This document shows, one piece after another, positions 55,592 to 62,987 of a DNA stretch of 64,000 bases. Each line of letters begins with the position of its first letter. Positions within the stretch are counted from its first letter, which is position 1. The notes under the pieces are model-generated. The model searched no databases. It was not told the origin of the DNA and worked only from the letters and a program-made list of their open reading frames with translations. This stretch comes from Microbacterium sp. MPKO10 (lineage in GTDB: Bacteria; Actinomycetota; Actinomycetes; Actinomycetales; Microbacteriaceae). The stretch lies in the NCBI RefSeq assembly GCF_026107415.2, contig NZ_JAPCHX010000001.1, positions 744,001 to 808,000 on the forward strand. The letters are read 5' to 3'. Position numbers and translations under genes: made by a program.

Positions 55592-56290
55592 ATGACAACC
55601 CTTGGCATCCTGGGAGCAGGTCAGGCTGGGAGCACGCTTGCGCGTGCTGCAGTTGCTGCTGGATACGACGTCGTGCTCGCGAACTCGCGAGGCCCAGAAA
55701 CGTTGGTGGAGATTTCCTGCCAATTGGGTTCGCGGGCGAGTGCTGCGAGCGTTGAGGATGCCGCTGCGGCAGCCGATTTCGCATTCATCGGGTTTCCCTA
55801 TACGCCTAGTCACAGGCTGCCCGACGATGAGCTTGCGGGCAAGGTCGTGATCGACAACAACAATTACATGGTCTGGCGGGACGGGAACTTCCCTGTGGTT
55901 GATAGCGGGCTCAAGACAGTGCATGAGCTGCGACAGGAGCAGCTTCCGCGATCCACGATCGTCAAGGCGTTCTCGCATGTGCAATTTCATGCGCGCTTCG
56001 AGGTTCGCACTCCGCGCGATCGAGAGCCAGCGCTGCTGCGTCTGGCGAGACCCGCCGGAGCGCCCGATCGAAAGGCACTCGTCGTCTCGAGCGATGACCT
56101 TGCAGCGGTGGAACTCGTGACTCGGTTCTACGACGACCTTGGATATGACGCGGTGGACAACAGTCCGCTGAGCGAATCGTGGCGAAGCGCACCGGGCACT
56201 CCGATGTGGCGCAGGAGCATTGACGGTCAGAACCGCGAAGAGCTGATTCGCAACCTTGAACGCGCTGCGCACCCTGGTGCTCATGGCTGA
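55592..56290 (+). CDS. NADPH-dependent F420 reductase-like NAD(P)-binding oxidoreductase
   Basis: The 232-aa protein begins with a Rossmann NAD(P) motif (LGILGAGQAGSTLARAAVAA, then GYDVVLANSRGPETL), followed by VVIDNNNYMVWRDGNFPV and a C-terminal WRRSIDGQNREELIRNLERA. It resembles the F420H2:NADP oxidoreductase/ProC-like group that binds NADP; whether it uses F420 cannot be told. ATG 55592 follows AGGGAG. It is divergent from the MFS gene, with a 274-bp gap holding no gene. Confidence 0.85.
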   Translation: MTTLGILGAGQAGSTLARAAVAAGYDVVLANSRGPETLVEISCQLGSRASAASVEDAAAAADFAFIGFPYTPSHRLPDDELAGKVVIDNNNYMVWRDGNFPVVDSGLKTVHELRQEQLPRSTIVKAFSHVQFHARFEVRTPRDREPALLRLARPAGAPDRKALVVSSDDLAAVELVTRFYDDLGYDAVDNSPLSESWRSAPGTPMWRRSIDGQNREELIRNLERAAHPGAHG

Positions 56291-56370
56291 GTAGCCGAGT
56301 CTGACCCACATGAGAAAACGCGGTGAGAGCGTTTCGCAATCGGATTCATAAATTATCGATCGTGCGTGCA

Positions 56371-57453
56371 TCAGAGCTGGACCCGCTCTCCTGCGGCGGC
56401 GGACTCAGAGATAGCGTCCAAGAGTCGATGGCGTGCCACAGCATGACCGAAATTTGGCACCGTACTGGCGGCGCCGCGCAATTCGTCGCGAATACCCGCG
56501 TATGCGTGGGCGAGCGTGTGAATCGCTGTGCCGGCAAGGCCGGGAAATCTGTCGTAAGCAGGTGGCATCTGCAGTGGAATCATGGGGCCGCTGCCGCGTC
56601 TTCCGCGGATGGTCGGCGGAGAGATATGCGGGTGATTGGCCGCCGACACTTCAAGCGAGCCTTCCGACCCGTCGATGATCATTGTGAATCCAGTGCTTGA
56701 TGACGTGCCACCCCGTTGATGGGCCGAAAGGACGCCCCCGCCCGGAAGCATGCCCGAGATGGCGATCTGGTCGACCGCTGTCATGGGCACGAGCTTTCCC
56801 GTCGGTCGCAGGGGCACGTACGGGTGGCGGAGAGCAGTGGTGGCCACAACGTCGCGCAGTTCTCCGGTCGCCATCAGCACCGGATCGATGGCGTGGCCAA
56901 ACCCGATGCCCAGCATCGACGCTCCCTGGTCTCGGTCGAGCGTGTACTGTGCCTGCGGGAGGAGCGGAGAGCCCCATTCGGAGACGGTCGAGAGGGCGGA
57001 TGCCGAAAGCACCTCACCGACGTAACCGTCCGCCACCAGGTCGGTGATCCAGCGAAAAGCGGGCGAGGACCTCCCGTGCAGGCCCACAAAGGTGAGAAGA
57101 CCCTGTGCCGAATTCGCCATCTCAACCGCTTCTTGGTGGTTCACGGCGAATGGCCATTCGCAGAAGACCGACGTGGCGGCATCAGTTGCGGCGAGTACGA
57201 GCTCACGATGGCGCGGTGTCTTCACGGTGATCACAACGAGATCGATATCGTCGGCTCCCGCTAACTGCGTGACCGAACCGTACGATCGTGCCCCGAACCG
57301 TTCACTCGCCGCACGGCCGGCGTTGGCCGAACTCGCCACAAGGCCACGAAGCTCAAACCCGCCAGCCGCGTCCATCGCGGGGAGGTGGGCCGCGGCGCCC
57401 CAGCCCCCACGTGCACTCAGCCCGACGATTCCGACTCCGATAGTTTCGCTCAT
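56371..57453 (-). CDS. Gfo/Idh/MocA-family oxidoreductase (Gal80-like)
   Basis: The 360-aa protein has the N-terminal Rossmann GVGIVGLSARGGWGAAAHLP and the Gfo/Idh/MocA lysine-region variant FCEWPFAVNHQEAVEMANSA, where EWP replaces the usual EKP. That lysine takes part in catalysis, and its absence resembles the yeast Gal80-type members, which act as sensors. The C-terminal domain holds the LGIGFGHAIDPVLMATGELR region. ATG 57453 with AGGTGG upstream is chosen; the frame extends to 57507. It follows the SDR gene (35-bp gap) and is probably transcribed on its own or with it. Confidence 0.9.
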   Translation of the reverse strand: MSETIGVGIVGLSARGGWGAAAHLPAMDAAGGFELRGLVASSANAGRAASERFGARSYGSVTQLAGADDIDLVVITVKTPRHRELVLAATDAATSVFCEWPFAVNHQEAVEMANSAQGLLTFVGLHGRSSPAFRWITDLVADGYVGEVLSASALSTVSEWGSPLLPQAQYTLDRDQGASMLGIGFGHAIDPVLMATGELRDVVATTALRHPYVPLRPTGKLVPMTAVDQIAISGMLPGGGVLSAHQRGGTSSSTGFTMIIDGSEGSLEVSAANHPHISPPTIRGRRGSGPMIPLQMPPAYDRFPGLAGTAIHTLAHAYAGIRDELRGAASTVPNFGHAVARHRLLDAISESAAAGERVQL

Positions 57454-57487
57454 GGTGCCACCTGGCCGCCCTCTCGGATGTGCACAG

Positions 57488-58228
57488 CTAGATCTGTCCC
57501 AATCCACCGTCGACGTAAAGATTTGTGCCGTAGACGAAGCTGCTTTCGGACGAGGCGAGGAAGATGACGGCGGCCGCTACTTCGTCCGGATCGCCGGCTC
57601 GCCGCGCAGGAATACCGTCAGCAACTCCGGCAATCATCTCTCCTGAGCGCTTGCCGAACGCTGTTTCCCAGAACGGCGTATCAATGGGGCCGGGCGAGAC
57701 GACGTTCACCCTGATCCCGCGCGGGGCGAGTTCACTCGTCCACGCTCGTGCGTAGGCACGCACCGCTGCCTTCGACGCACCGTAGGCGCTCATTCCTGCG
57801 GCCCCGCCATCGCCCGCTGTTGAACCTGTGAGGATCACCGACGCGCCGTCCGTGAGCAACGGCAGGGCCTTCTGAATCGTGAAGAATGTGCCCTTGACGT
57901 TGATATCGAAGATAGAGTCGTGGACTTGTTCCGTCGTTTCCTCCAAGCCCACGATTGCGTTGATGCCAGCGTTGGCGAACAGTACGTCAAGCCCTCGCCC
58001 TCGCTCCTGCACACGCTCGTAGAGGCGATCAACATCGCTCGCAACACTGACGTCTCCAGGCACCGCAGTTGCGTTGCCGACCTCGGCGACAGCCTTTTTC
58101 AGCTCGGTCTCGCGTCTGCCCGTGATGAATACGTGGGCACCTTCAGCGGCGAGCCGCTTAGCCGTGGCCAGGCCGATCCCAGCATTGCCGCCCGTCACTA
58201 CTGCCGTCTTACCGTCCAACTGGCCCAT
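57488..58228 (-). CDS. Short-chain dehydrogenase/reductase (SDR)
   Basis: The 246-aa classical SDR has TGGNAGIGLATAKRLAAEG (NADP-binding TGxxxGIG), the structural NAG in LFANAGINAIVGLEE, catalytic Ser in VILTGSTAGDGGAAG, Tyr-Lys in SAYGASKAAVRAYARAW, and the C-terminal PGPIDTPFW and VYGTNLYVDGGLGQI. It reduces or oxidises an alcohol/ketone pair; the substrate is unknown. It is divergent from a TetR gene, and the 122-bp gap contains two inverted operator copies, so repression by that TetR is likely. Confidence 0.93.
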   Translation of the reverse strand: MGQLDGKTAVVTGGNAGIGLATAKRLAAEGAHVFITGRRETELKKAVAEVGNATAVPGDVSVASDVDRLYERVQERGRGLDVLFANAGINAIVGLEETTEQVHDSIFDINVKGTFFTIQKALPLLTDGASVILTGSTAGDGGAAGMSAYGASKAAVRAYARAWTSELAPRGIRVNVVSPGPIDTPFWETAFGKRSGEMIAGVADGIPARRAGDPDEVAAAVIFLASSESSFVYGTNLYVDGGLGQI

Positions 58229-58278
58229 CGTGCCCTACTCTCGTTCTCGAGATGTGATCTGCGACCACAAACTATTTA

Positions 58279-58330
58279 AGTACCGATCGATACCGAATAG
58301 GAGCGTAGCATATCTGTATCGACCGGTACT
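58279..58330. promoter_or_regulatory. Paired TetR operators between SDR and TetR genes
   Basis: AGTACCGATCGATAC (58279-58293) and GTATCGACCGGTACT (58316-58330) are inverted copies of one another with a single mismatch. They lie in the shared promoter region of the divergent SDR and TetR genes, 21-72 bp from the TetR ATG. Confidence 0.75.
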
Positions 58331-58350
58331 AAACTGCTACACTGGGAGTC

Positions 58351-58956
58351 ATGAAGGCGAAGGCTCAACCAGGCCGACCTCGCGGATTTGACGAGGATGT
58401 GGCACTCGACCGCGCGATGCGCGTCTTCTGGGAGCACGGCTATGACGGAGCAAGCCTCAATGAGCTGACGGCGGCGATGGGGATCACGCGTACGAGCATG
58501 TACGCCGCGTTTGGCAACAAAGAAGCACTTTTCCTCAAGGCCTTACAGCGATACTCCGACGGGCCCGCTTCCTACGCCGTCCGAGCACTTCAGGAACCCA
58601 CGGCCCACGACGTCGCTTCGGCGTTCCTCGCTGGGGCGGTCAACGCCACGACTCAACCCGGAGACCCGGCAGGATGCCTCGGGGTGCAGGCCGGTTTGGC
58701 GGTAGCGCCAGGGTCCCGTCGAACCCAGCAGAGGCTCGCCGCATGGCGTAACGACGCGGCTGCGTTTCTCGCAGAGCGGTTCTGTCGCGCACGGGAAGAG
58801 GGCGATCTCTCTGAGGATGCCGACCCCGATCTGTTGGGTCGTTACCTCGTGACTGTCGGGAACGGCATCGCCGTGCAGGCAGCGAGTGGTGTTGACCGCG
58901 ACACGCTTGCACAGGTCGCGCATGTCGCTCTGCAATCGTGGCCTCTGGATACGTGA
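58351..58956 (+). CDS. TetR/AcrR-family transcriptional regulator
   Basis: The 201-aa protein begins with the TetR DNA-binding domain: [40 protein letters not shown] and [20 protein letters not shown] (residues about 8-66). The C-terminal part is a TetR_C ligand-binding region ([20 protein letters not shown]). The type resembles the group that controls adjacent SDR or oxidoreductase genes. Two inverted copies of its probable operator lie in the shared promoter with the SDR gene. ATG 58351 has GGGAG (58343-58348 area) close upstream. Confidence 0.94.
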   Translation: MKAKAQPGRPRGFDEDVALDRAMRVFWEHGYDGASLNELTAAMGITRTSMYAAFGNKEALFLKALQRYSDGPASYAVRALQEPTAHDVASAFLAGAVNATTQPGDPAGCLGVQAGLAVAPGSRRTQQRLAAWRNDAAAFLAERFCRAREEGDLSEDADPDLLGRYLVTVGNGIAVQAASGVDRDTLAQVAHVALQSWPLDT

Positions 58957-58989
58957 GTTCGTTGCGACGGTGGCAGGATGCCGTCGGCC

Positions 58990-59551
58990 GGGCCATAGGC
59001 TGGCGAACGCACCGTCTGGGGTAGAGAGCCACCGAGCGGAGGGAGTCCGTGCCCACGGCGCATCGATATCGTCGAGTCCCAGCACCGAGACGACGTTGGC
59101 CAATATTCCGGCTCCAGACCAATCACGCACGTCCGCGCCGTCATTGCCCAAGAGATCTTGAACAGTTTCAACCTGCTTGGCGTAACAACTGCGTACGGCG
59201 TCCGCCACCAGCGGTTCCTCGGCGGCACAGTTGGCGTGCATAAGGAGCCGCAGGATCGTGTGGCCGCTGATGAGCGCGGCATAGGCTTCTCGAGCCTTGT
59301 TGAGTGCGGGTCTCTGCCCTTCTGCAGCCGGATTCGGCCATTATCTCGGAGACTCGGTCGACTGCTGAAGCGAAGAGCGTCTCTCTGTTCGTGTATAGAC
59401 GATAGAGGAGCGGCTGAGAGATGCCTGCAGCATCTGCAATCTCATGGGTCGTCGTGCCTTAGAATCCTTTGCGCGCAAAGCACTCGATCGCGGCAGCGAC
59501 AACAGCACGGCTCCGCTCATCACTCTTGATTCTTGAACCGGGGGCAGGCAT
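58990..59551 (-). pseudogene. TetR-family regulator pseudogene (stop plus frameshift)
   Basis: From ATG 59551 the frame reads PGSRIKSDERSRAVVAAAIE and CFARKGF, hits TAA at 59459-59461, then continues in the same frame with GTTTHEIADAAGISQPLLYR and LYTNRETLFASAVDRVSEIM, an obvious TetR helix-turn-helix. Around 59330 the homology moves to another frame (ALISGHTILRLLMHANCAAE, then VRSCYAKQVETVQDLLG), so a frameshift has followed. The C-terminal end is not sharply defined. It lies 25 bp after the NTF2-like fragment on the same strand, a common TetR/NTF2 pair. Confidence 0.85.
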
Positions 59552-59576
59552 GGTCAGCAGTTAACCACAGCGCGTC

Positions 59577-59863
59577 TCAGCCGCTAAAGGTCACGCTGAG
59601 GTCCTCACTGGCTGGTGTCTCGACGGGAGTGAGCGCTTCAATCGCGACGAGCGGATTCCAGGAGTCCATGTCGTGGGTGATGAGCGCCTGGTCATTTGTA
59701 AGGAACACAGAGATACAGGTCTGCTCGTACGGTTTGCCGGTAGAGAGTGCAGTGCATGTCGAACGGAACTCGGCGATCACCAGGCTCGGGTCAACCGTGT
59801 CGTGGAACACGAGGTCGACGAACCTCGCGTCGATTGTGTCGGGGAAGCTGCTCACGTGCTCTC
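59577..59863 (-). pseudogene. N-terminally truncated SnoaL/NTF2-like protein
   Basis: About 95 codons remain, starting mid-domain at LREHVSSFPDTIDARFVDLV and including TCTALSTGKPYEQTCISVFL and SWNPLVAIEALTP, the second half of SnoaL-like NTF2 folds, usually about 135-140 residues. The missing first half is where nagA now ends (its stop is at 59864), so a rearrangement joined the two. A GTG at 59855 could start a 92-aa product, but it would lack half the fold. Confidence 0.75.
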
Positions 59864-61012
59864 TCAGCGCGCAACGGCAGACCCCGCCACCAGCACTGTC
59901 TGCGGCGTCACCTGGCGGTCGCCCGGAGCCCAGTCGAAGAGCATCACATCGGCGCGGGCACCGACCGACCAAAAGGGTTCAATCCCGAGTACGCGCGCTG
60001 GCGCCACCGATGCGAGAGTGACGGCACGAGCCAGCGAGCCTGTGATGCGGGCCACTGTCGCTACTCCGACATCGATCGTCTGAGCGGAGCCCGCGAGGAA
60101 TCCTGTCGAGACGTGGCGCAGCGCTCCATCATCGGCAAAGTACACGCCACCACCAACTGTGGATTCGCCGCCATCCAGCAGGGCGGGCGGAGTCGCGACA
60201 GCGTCGCTGACGAGGAATATCCCATGGTCGCGCTTTGCGGCGAGAATCGTGGCGAGTGTCGCATCTGGAAGATGGTGACCGTCGGCGATCACTCCAGCGG
60301 CCAAACGTGGTTCTGCCAGCTGTGACCACAGGTAGTTCGGATGCCGGGGAAGCACCGAGTGCGCTCCGTTGCCGAGGTGCGTTGAAAGCGTAGCGCCCGC
60401 GTCGACCGCAGCGGCGATCTGGTCGTGGTCGGCATGAGTGTGGCCGATCGCAACGTGCACACCGTGAGACACGAGGAACTTCGTAGCCTCGATTGTTCCG
60501 GGGTGATGGGGCGATAACGTCACGACGCGCAGCAATCCTTCAGATGCGTCAAGCCACTGCTGAAGCTCGGAGATCTCCGGCGGGCGGATGTGTTCCTGGG
60601 GATGCACGCCGCGCGGGCCGTCTTGATCAGACAAACTTGGCCCCTCAACGTGAATGCCGGCGATCGCGTATGACGTCGCTGTTTCGATTTGCGCGGCGTC
60701 GGCTATCGCTCGTATGCGCGCAAGCATCTCCTCCGGAGACGCAGTGATCACGGTGGGCAGAAACCTGGTCACGCCACGTGCGGCCAGGCTCAGCACCATG
60801 TCACGGATGTTGGCGGCTGACGGCTCACGCGCATTTGCGTCGCCGTTGAGATGGCCATTCACCTGAAGATCGATGAGGCCCGGCCCAATCCAGAGCGCAT
60901 CTGGCCCCGGGTCGGCGATCGGCGTGAACGCCGATATCCGCCCGTCCTCGACAACGATTTCCACTCCCCCTGTGCCGAGTGCGTTCCGACCACGCAGTGT
61001 CTGGCCCGTCAT
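59864..61012 (-). CDS. nagA: N-acetylglucosamine-6-phosphate deacetylase
   Basis: The 382-aa amidohydrolase removes acetate from GlcNAc-6-phosphate. The TIM-barrel metal and substrate residues appear in HVEGP (about residue 122), AIGHTHADHDQIAAAVDAGA, STHLGNGAHSVLPRH and VADAV/SDAVATPP; the early DLQVNGHLNGD replaces the classic HxH-like site with NGH, as is common in NagA. It starts four bases inside nagB (ATGA), so the two are coupled. The last ten residues border the truncated NTF2-like gene. Confidence 0.95.
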   Translation of the reverse strand: MTGQTLRGRNALGTGGVEIVVEDGRISAFTPIADPGPDALWIGPGLIDLQVNGHLNGDANAREPSAANIRDMVLSLAARGVTRFLPTVITASPEEMLARIRAIADAAQIETATSYAIAGIHVEGPSLSDQDGPRGVHPQEHIRPPEISELQQWLDASEGLLRVVTLSPHHPGTIEATKFLVSHGVHVAIGHTHADHDQIAAAVDAGATLSTHLGNGAHSVLPRHPNYLWSQLAEPRLAAGVIADGHHLPDATLATILAAKRDHGIFLVSDAVATPPALLDGGESTVGGGVYFADDGALRHVSTGFLAGSAQTIDVGVATVARITGSLARAVTLASVAPARVLGIEPFWSVGARADVMLFDWAPGDRQVTPQTVLVAGSAVAR

Positions 61013-61791
61013 CGCAACTCCGGCACATATGTCGCCGAGACGCTATCCAGCAATGACGCGGCATCGGGGTCGATGTGTATCTCACAATGCGGATGTCTGC
61101 GCAGTACCGTGCACGGCCAGTCGGCGTTCACCGGTTCCTCGACGAGTGCGCGCACGGCGGCCGCCTTCCGCGAATCAGGTACGGCGCAGACCAGGTGTGC
61201 GCCCTTCATCAGTGTAGGGATCGTCAGCGTGAGGGCGTCGGTGGGAACGGCATCGAGAGTGACAAAGCATTCGTCGTCGACTTGCTGCACGCGACTGGCG
61301 AGGTCAAGTTGGACGTCGCGTATCGCGATCGGATCGTCAAAGTCGGCATCCGGGGGGTCGTTGAATGCAATGTGGCCGTTGACGCCGATCCCCAGACAGA
61401 CGAGGTCAATAGGGCCCTCGTCAAGGAGCGCCGTGTACTCCGCTGTCGCCGCAGCAGCCCCGAGCTCGGTGCGCATCGGGTGGAAAGCGGCGGGCATAAC
61501 CGCATCGACGAGGTTCTCACGGAGCCAGTTTGAGAAGCGCTGCGGTGCACGGGCGTCCAGGCCGATGTATTCGTCCATGTGCAGGATTGTCACGCGATCC
61601 CAAGGAATGTCTGGTTCGGCAGAGAGGGCCGTATAGACGTCAAGCTGACTAGGAGCGGCGGCGGCGATCATTCTCGCGCTGCCGCGTTCCGAAACTGCGG
61701 CACGCAGAATTTCGGCAGCGGATCGCGCAGCGGCCGCGCCCATCGCGCTGCGTGTGGTGTGGGCGTGCAAACTGAAGGTCGTCGTGCTCAT
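61009..61791 (-). CDS. nagB: Glucosamine-6-phosphate deaminase/isomerase
   Basis: The 260-aa enzyme converts glucosamine-6-phosphate to fructose-6-phosphate and ammonia. Family motifs are VTILHMDEYIGLDARAPQRF, CLGIGVNGHIAFNDPPDADF and the acidic catalytic aspartates within them; the C-terminus ends HIDPDAASLLDSVSATYVPE. ATG 61791 is 8-14 bp from its own -10 region, so the leader is short or leaderless; upstream in-frame ATG codons to 61977 lie inside the divergent lacI gene. The promoter is controlled by the LacI-type operator at 61807-61820. Confidence 0.95.
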   Translation of the reverse strand: MSTTTFSLHAHTTRSAMGAAAARSAAEILRAAVSERGSARMIAAAAPSQLDVYTALSAEPDIPWDRVTILHMDEYIGLDARAPQRFSNWLRENLVDAVMPAAFHPMRTELGAAAATAEYTALLDEGPIDLVCLGIGVNGHIAFNDPPDADFDDPIAIRDVQLDLASRVQQVDDECFVTLDAVPTDALTLTIPTLMKGAHLVCAVPDSRKAAAVRALVEEPVNADWPCTVLRRHPHCEIHIDPDAASLLDSVSATYVPELR

Positions 61792-61799
61792 GATTCGAA

Positions 61800-61827
61800 A
61801 GACTAGTGCAACCGTTTGCAAAGTCAA
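61800..61827 (-). promoter_or_regulatory. nagB promoter with LacI-type operator filling the spacer
   Basis: On the minus strand, TTGACT (-35, 61827-61822), a 16-bp spacer and TAGTCT (-10, 61805-61800) form a good housekeeping promoter. The spacer holds TGCAAACGGTTGCA (61820-61807), a LacI-family palindrome with one mismatch between its halves, so repressor binding would directly block RNA polymerase. Confidence 0.85.
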
Positions 61828-61928
61828 GTACAAAGTGCGTGAGCATTGCTCAGAGAAGAAGCGAGAGTGCTCCATTGCAGCGTTGAGATTCGCGCAGTTC
61901 ACGCGCGACAGGACAAGTCGGGCATAGT

Positions 61929-62954
61929 GTGTCAGTTGTGACCGGCAACAGCAAAGCATCAACGACGTCAGTGACAATCGGCGACATCGCTCGGGTCGCT
62001 GGCGTATCCCGATCGACTGTCTCCCGGGCGTTCAGCCGCCCGGAGCTGCTCAGCGCAGAGACAGTTCAACGAGTCAAAGCGGCTGCAGCCCAGCTCGGAT
62101 ATGTAGCGAACCATGCCGCTCGCGCCCTGTCGACAGGGCGCTTCGGCAATGTCGCTGTCGTCGTTCCAGACATCGCGAACCCCTTCTTCCCTCCGCTCGT
62201 TCGGCGTGTACAGACACTTGCGGATGCCGCAGGTTTCGCCGTGTTCCTTGGCGACTCGGACGAGATTGCCGATCGGGAAGCCAACCTGACGTCGCGTCTC
62301 AGCGCGCAGGTCGAAGGGTTTGTTCTTGCCGCGCCCAGACTCGACGAACAACGTATCCGCGAACTCGACGCCACACGTCCTGTTGTCCTGGTGAACCGCG
62401 ATATCTCCGGTCTGGCCCGTGTGCTCATCGACCCAAGTGGCGGCCTTGACGAGGCAGTCGCGCATCTGCAGCGTCACGGGCACCGATCGCTTGTCTACCT
62501 GTCTGGCCCGCGAGAATCGTGGTCTGATCAGCAGCGACGTGCCGCCCTGCTGAGTGCGGCAAAGCGCGCGGGGCTCGAGGTGACGATTCAAGAACTCGGC
62601 CGCCCGAGTTCCGCCGCCGGCCGGGATGCAGTCGGCGGCATCCTCTCCTCCGGTGCAACAGCTGTCATCGCCTTTGATGACGTCGTTGCCCAGGGCGTGA
62701 TGGCCGGGCTTGCTCTGCGAGGGATCGACGTACCGCGAGACATCAGCGTAATTGGCTGCGATGACACACTCGCGTCGGGTACGCACCCGGCGCTGACGAC
62801 GATCTCAGCCGCTTCGGCAGCGGCCGGTGACGCGGCGGCCGAGCTTCTTCTCGCCGTTCTCAGCAGCGGGGAGCGGTCTGAAGCCCGCGTCGCGATTGCC
62901 ACGCACCTCGTCGTTCGTGCCACGTCCGACAAAGCGCGAGACGACATCAGTTGA
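61929..62954 (+). CDS. LacI-family transcriptional regulator
   Basis: The 341-aa repressor has the LacI helix-turn-helix and hinge at the N-terminus (IGDIARVAGVSRSTVSRAF, then AAAQLGYVANHAARALSTGR) and a periplasmic-binding-protein-like sugar sensor (VAVVVPDIANPFFPPLVRRV, VIAFDDVVAQGVMAGLALRG, ISVIGCDDTLASGTHPALTT). It is divergent from nagBA and probably represses it until an amino-sugar phosphate binds. GTG 61929 or GTG 61938 can be the start. A second palindrome of the same type lies after its stop, before the next oxidoreductase gene, so it may control that as well. Confidence 0.94.
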   Translation: MSVVTGNSKASTTSVTIGDIARVAGVSRSTVSRAFSRPELLSAETVQRVKAAAAQLGYVANHAARALSTGRFGNVAVVVPDIANPFFPPLVRRVQTLADAAGFAVFLGDSDEIADREANLTSRLSAQVEGFVLAAPRLDEQRIRELDATRPVVLVNRDISGLARVLIDPSGGLDEAVAHLQRHGHRSLVYLSGPRESWSDQQRRAALLSAAKRAGLEVTIQELGRPSSAAGRDAVGGILSSGATAVIAFDDVVAQGVMAGLALRGIDVPRDISVIGCDDTLASGTHPALTTISAASAAAGDAAAELLLAVLSSGERSEARVAIATHLVVRATSDKARDDIS

Positions 62955-62974
62955 CCATGCAACCGGTCGCATGG
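62955..62974. promoter_or_regulatory. LacI-type near-perfect palindrome upstream of the oxidoreductase gene
   Basis: CCATGCAACCGGTCGCATGG is self-complementary apart from one base pair and has the central CCGG and flanking TGC/GCA of LacI operators. It lies in the 33-bp gap between lacI and the next gene. Confidence 0.7.
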
Positions 62975-62987
62975 TTGACTAGCGCCC

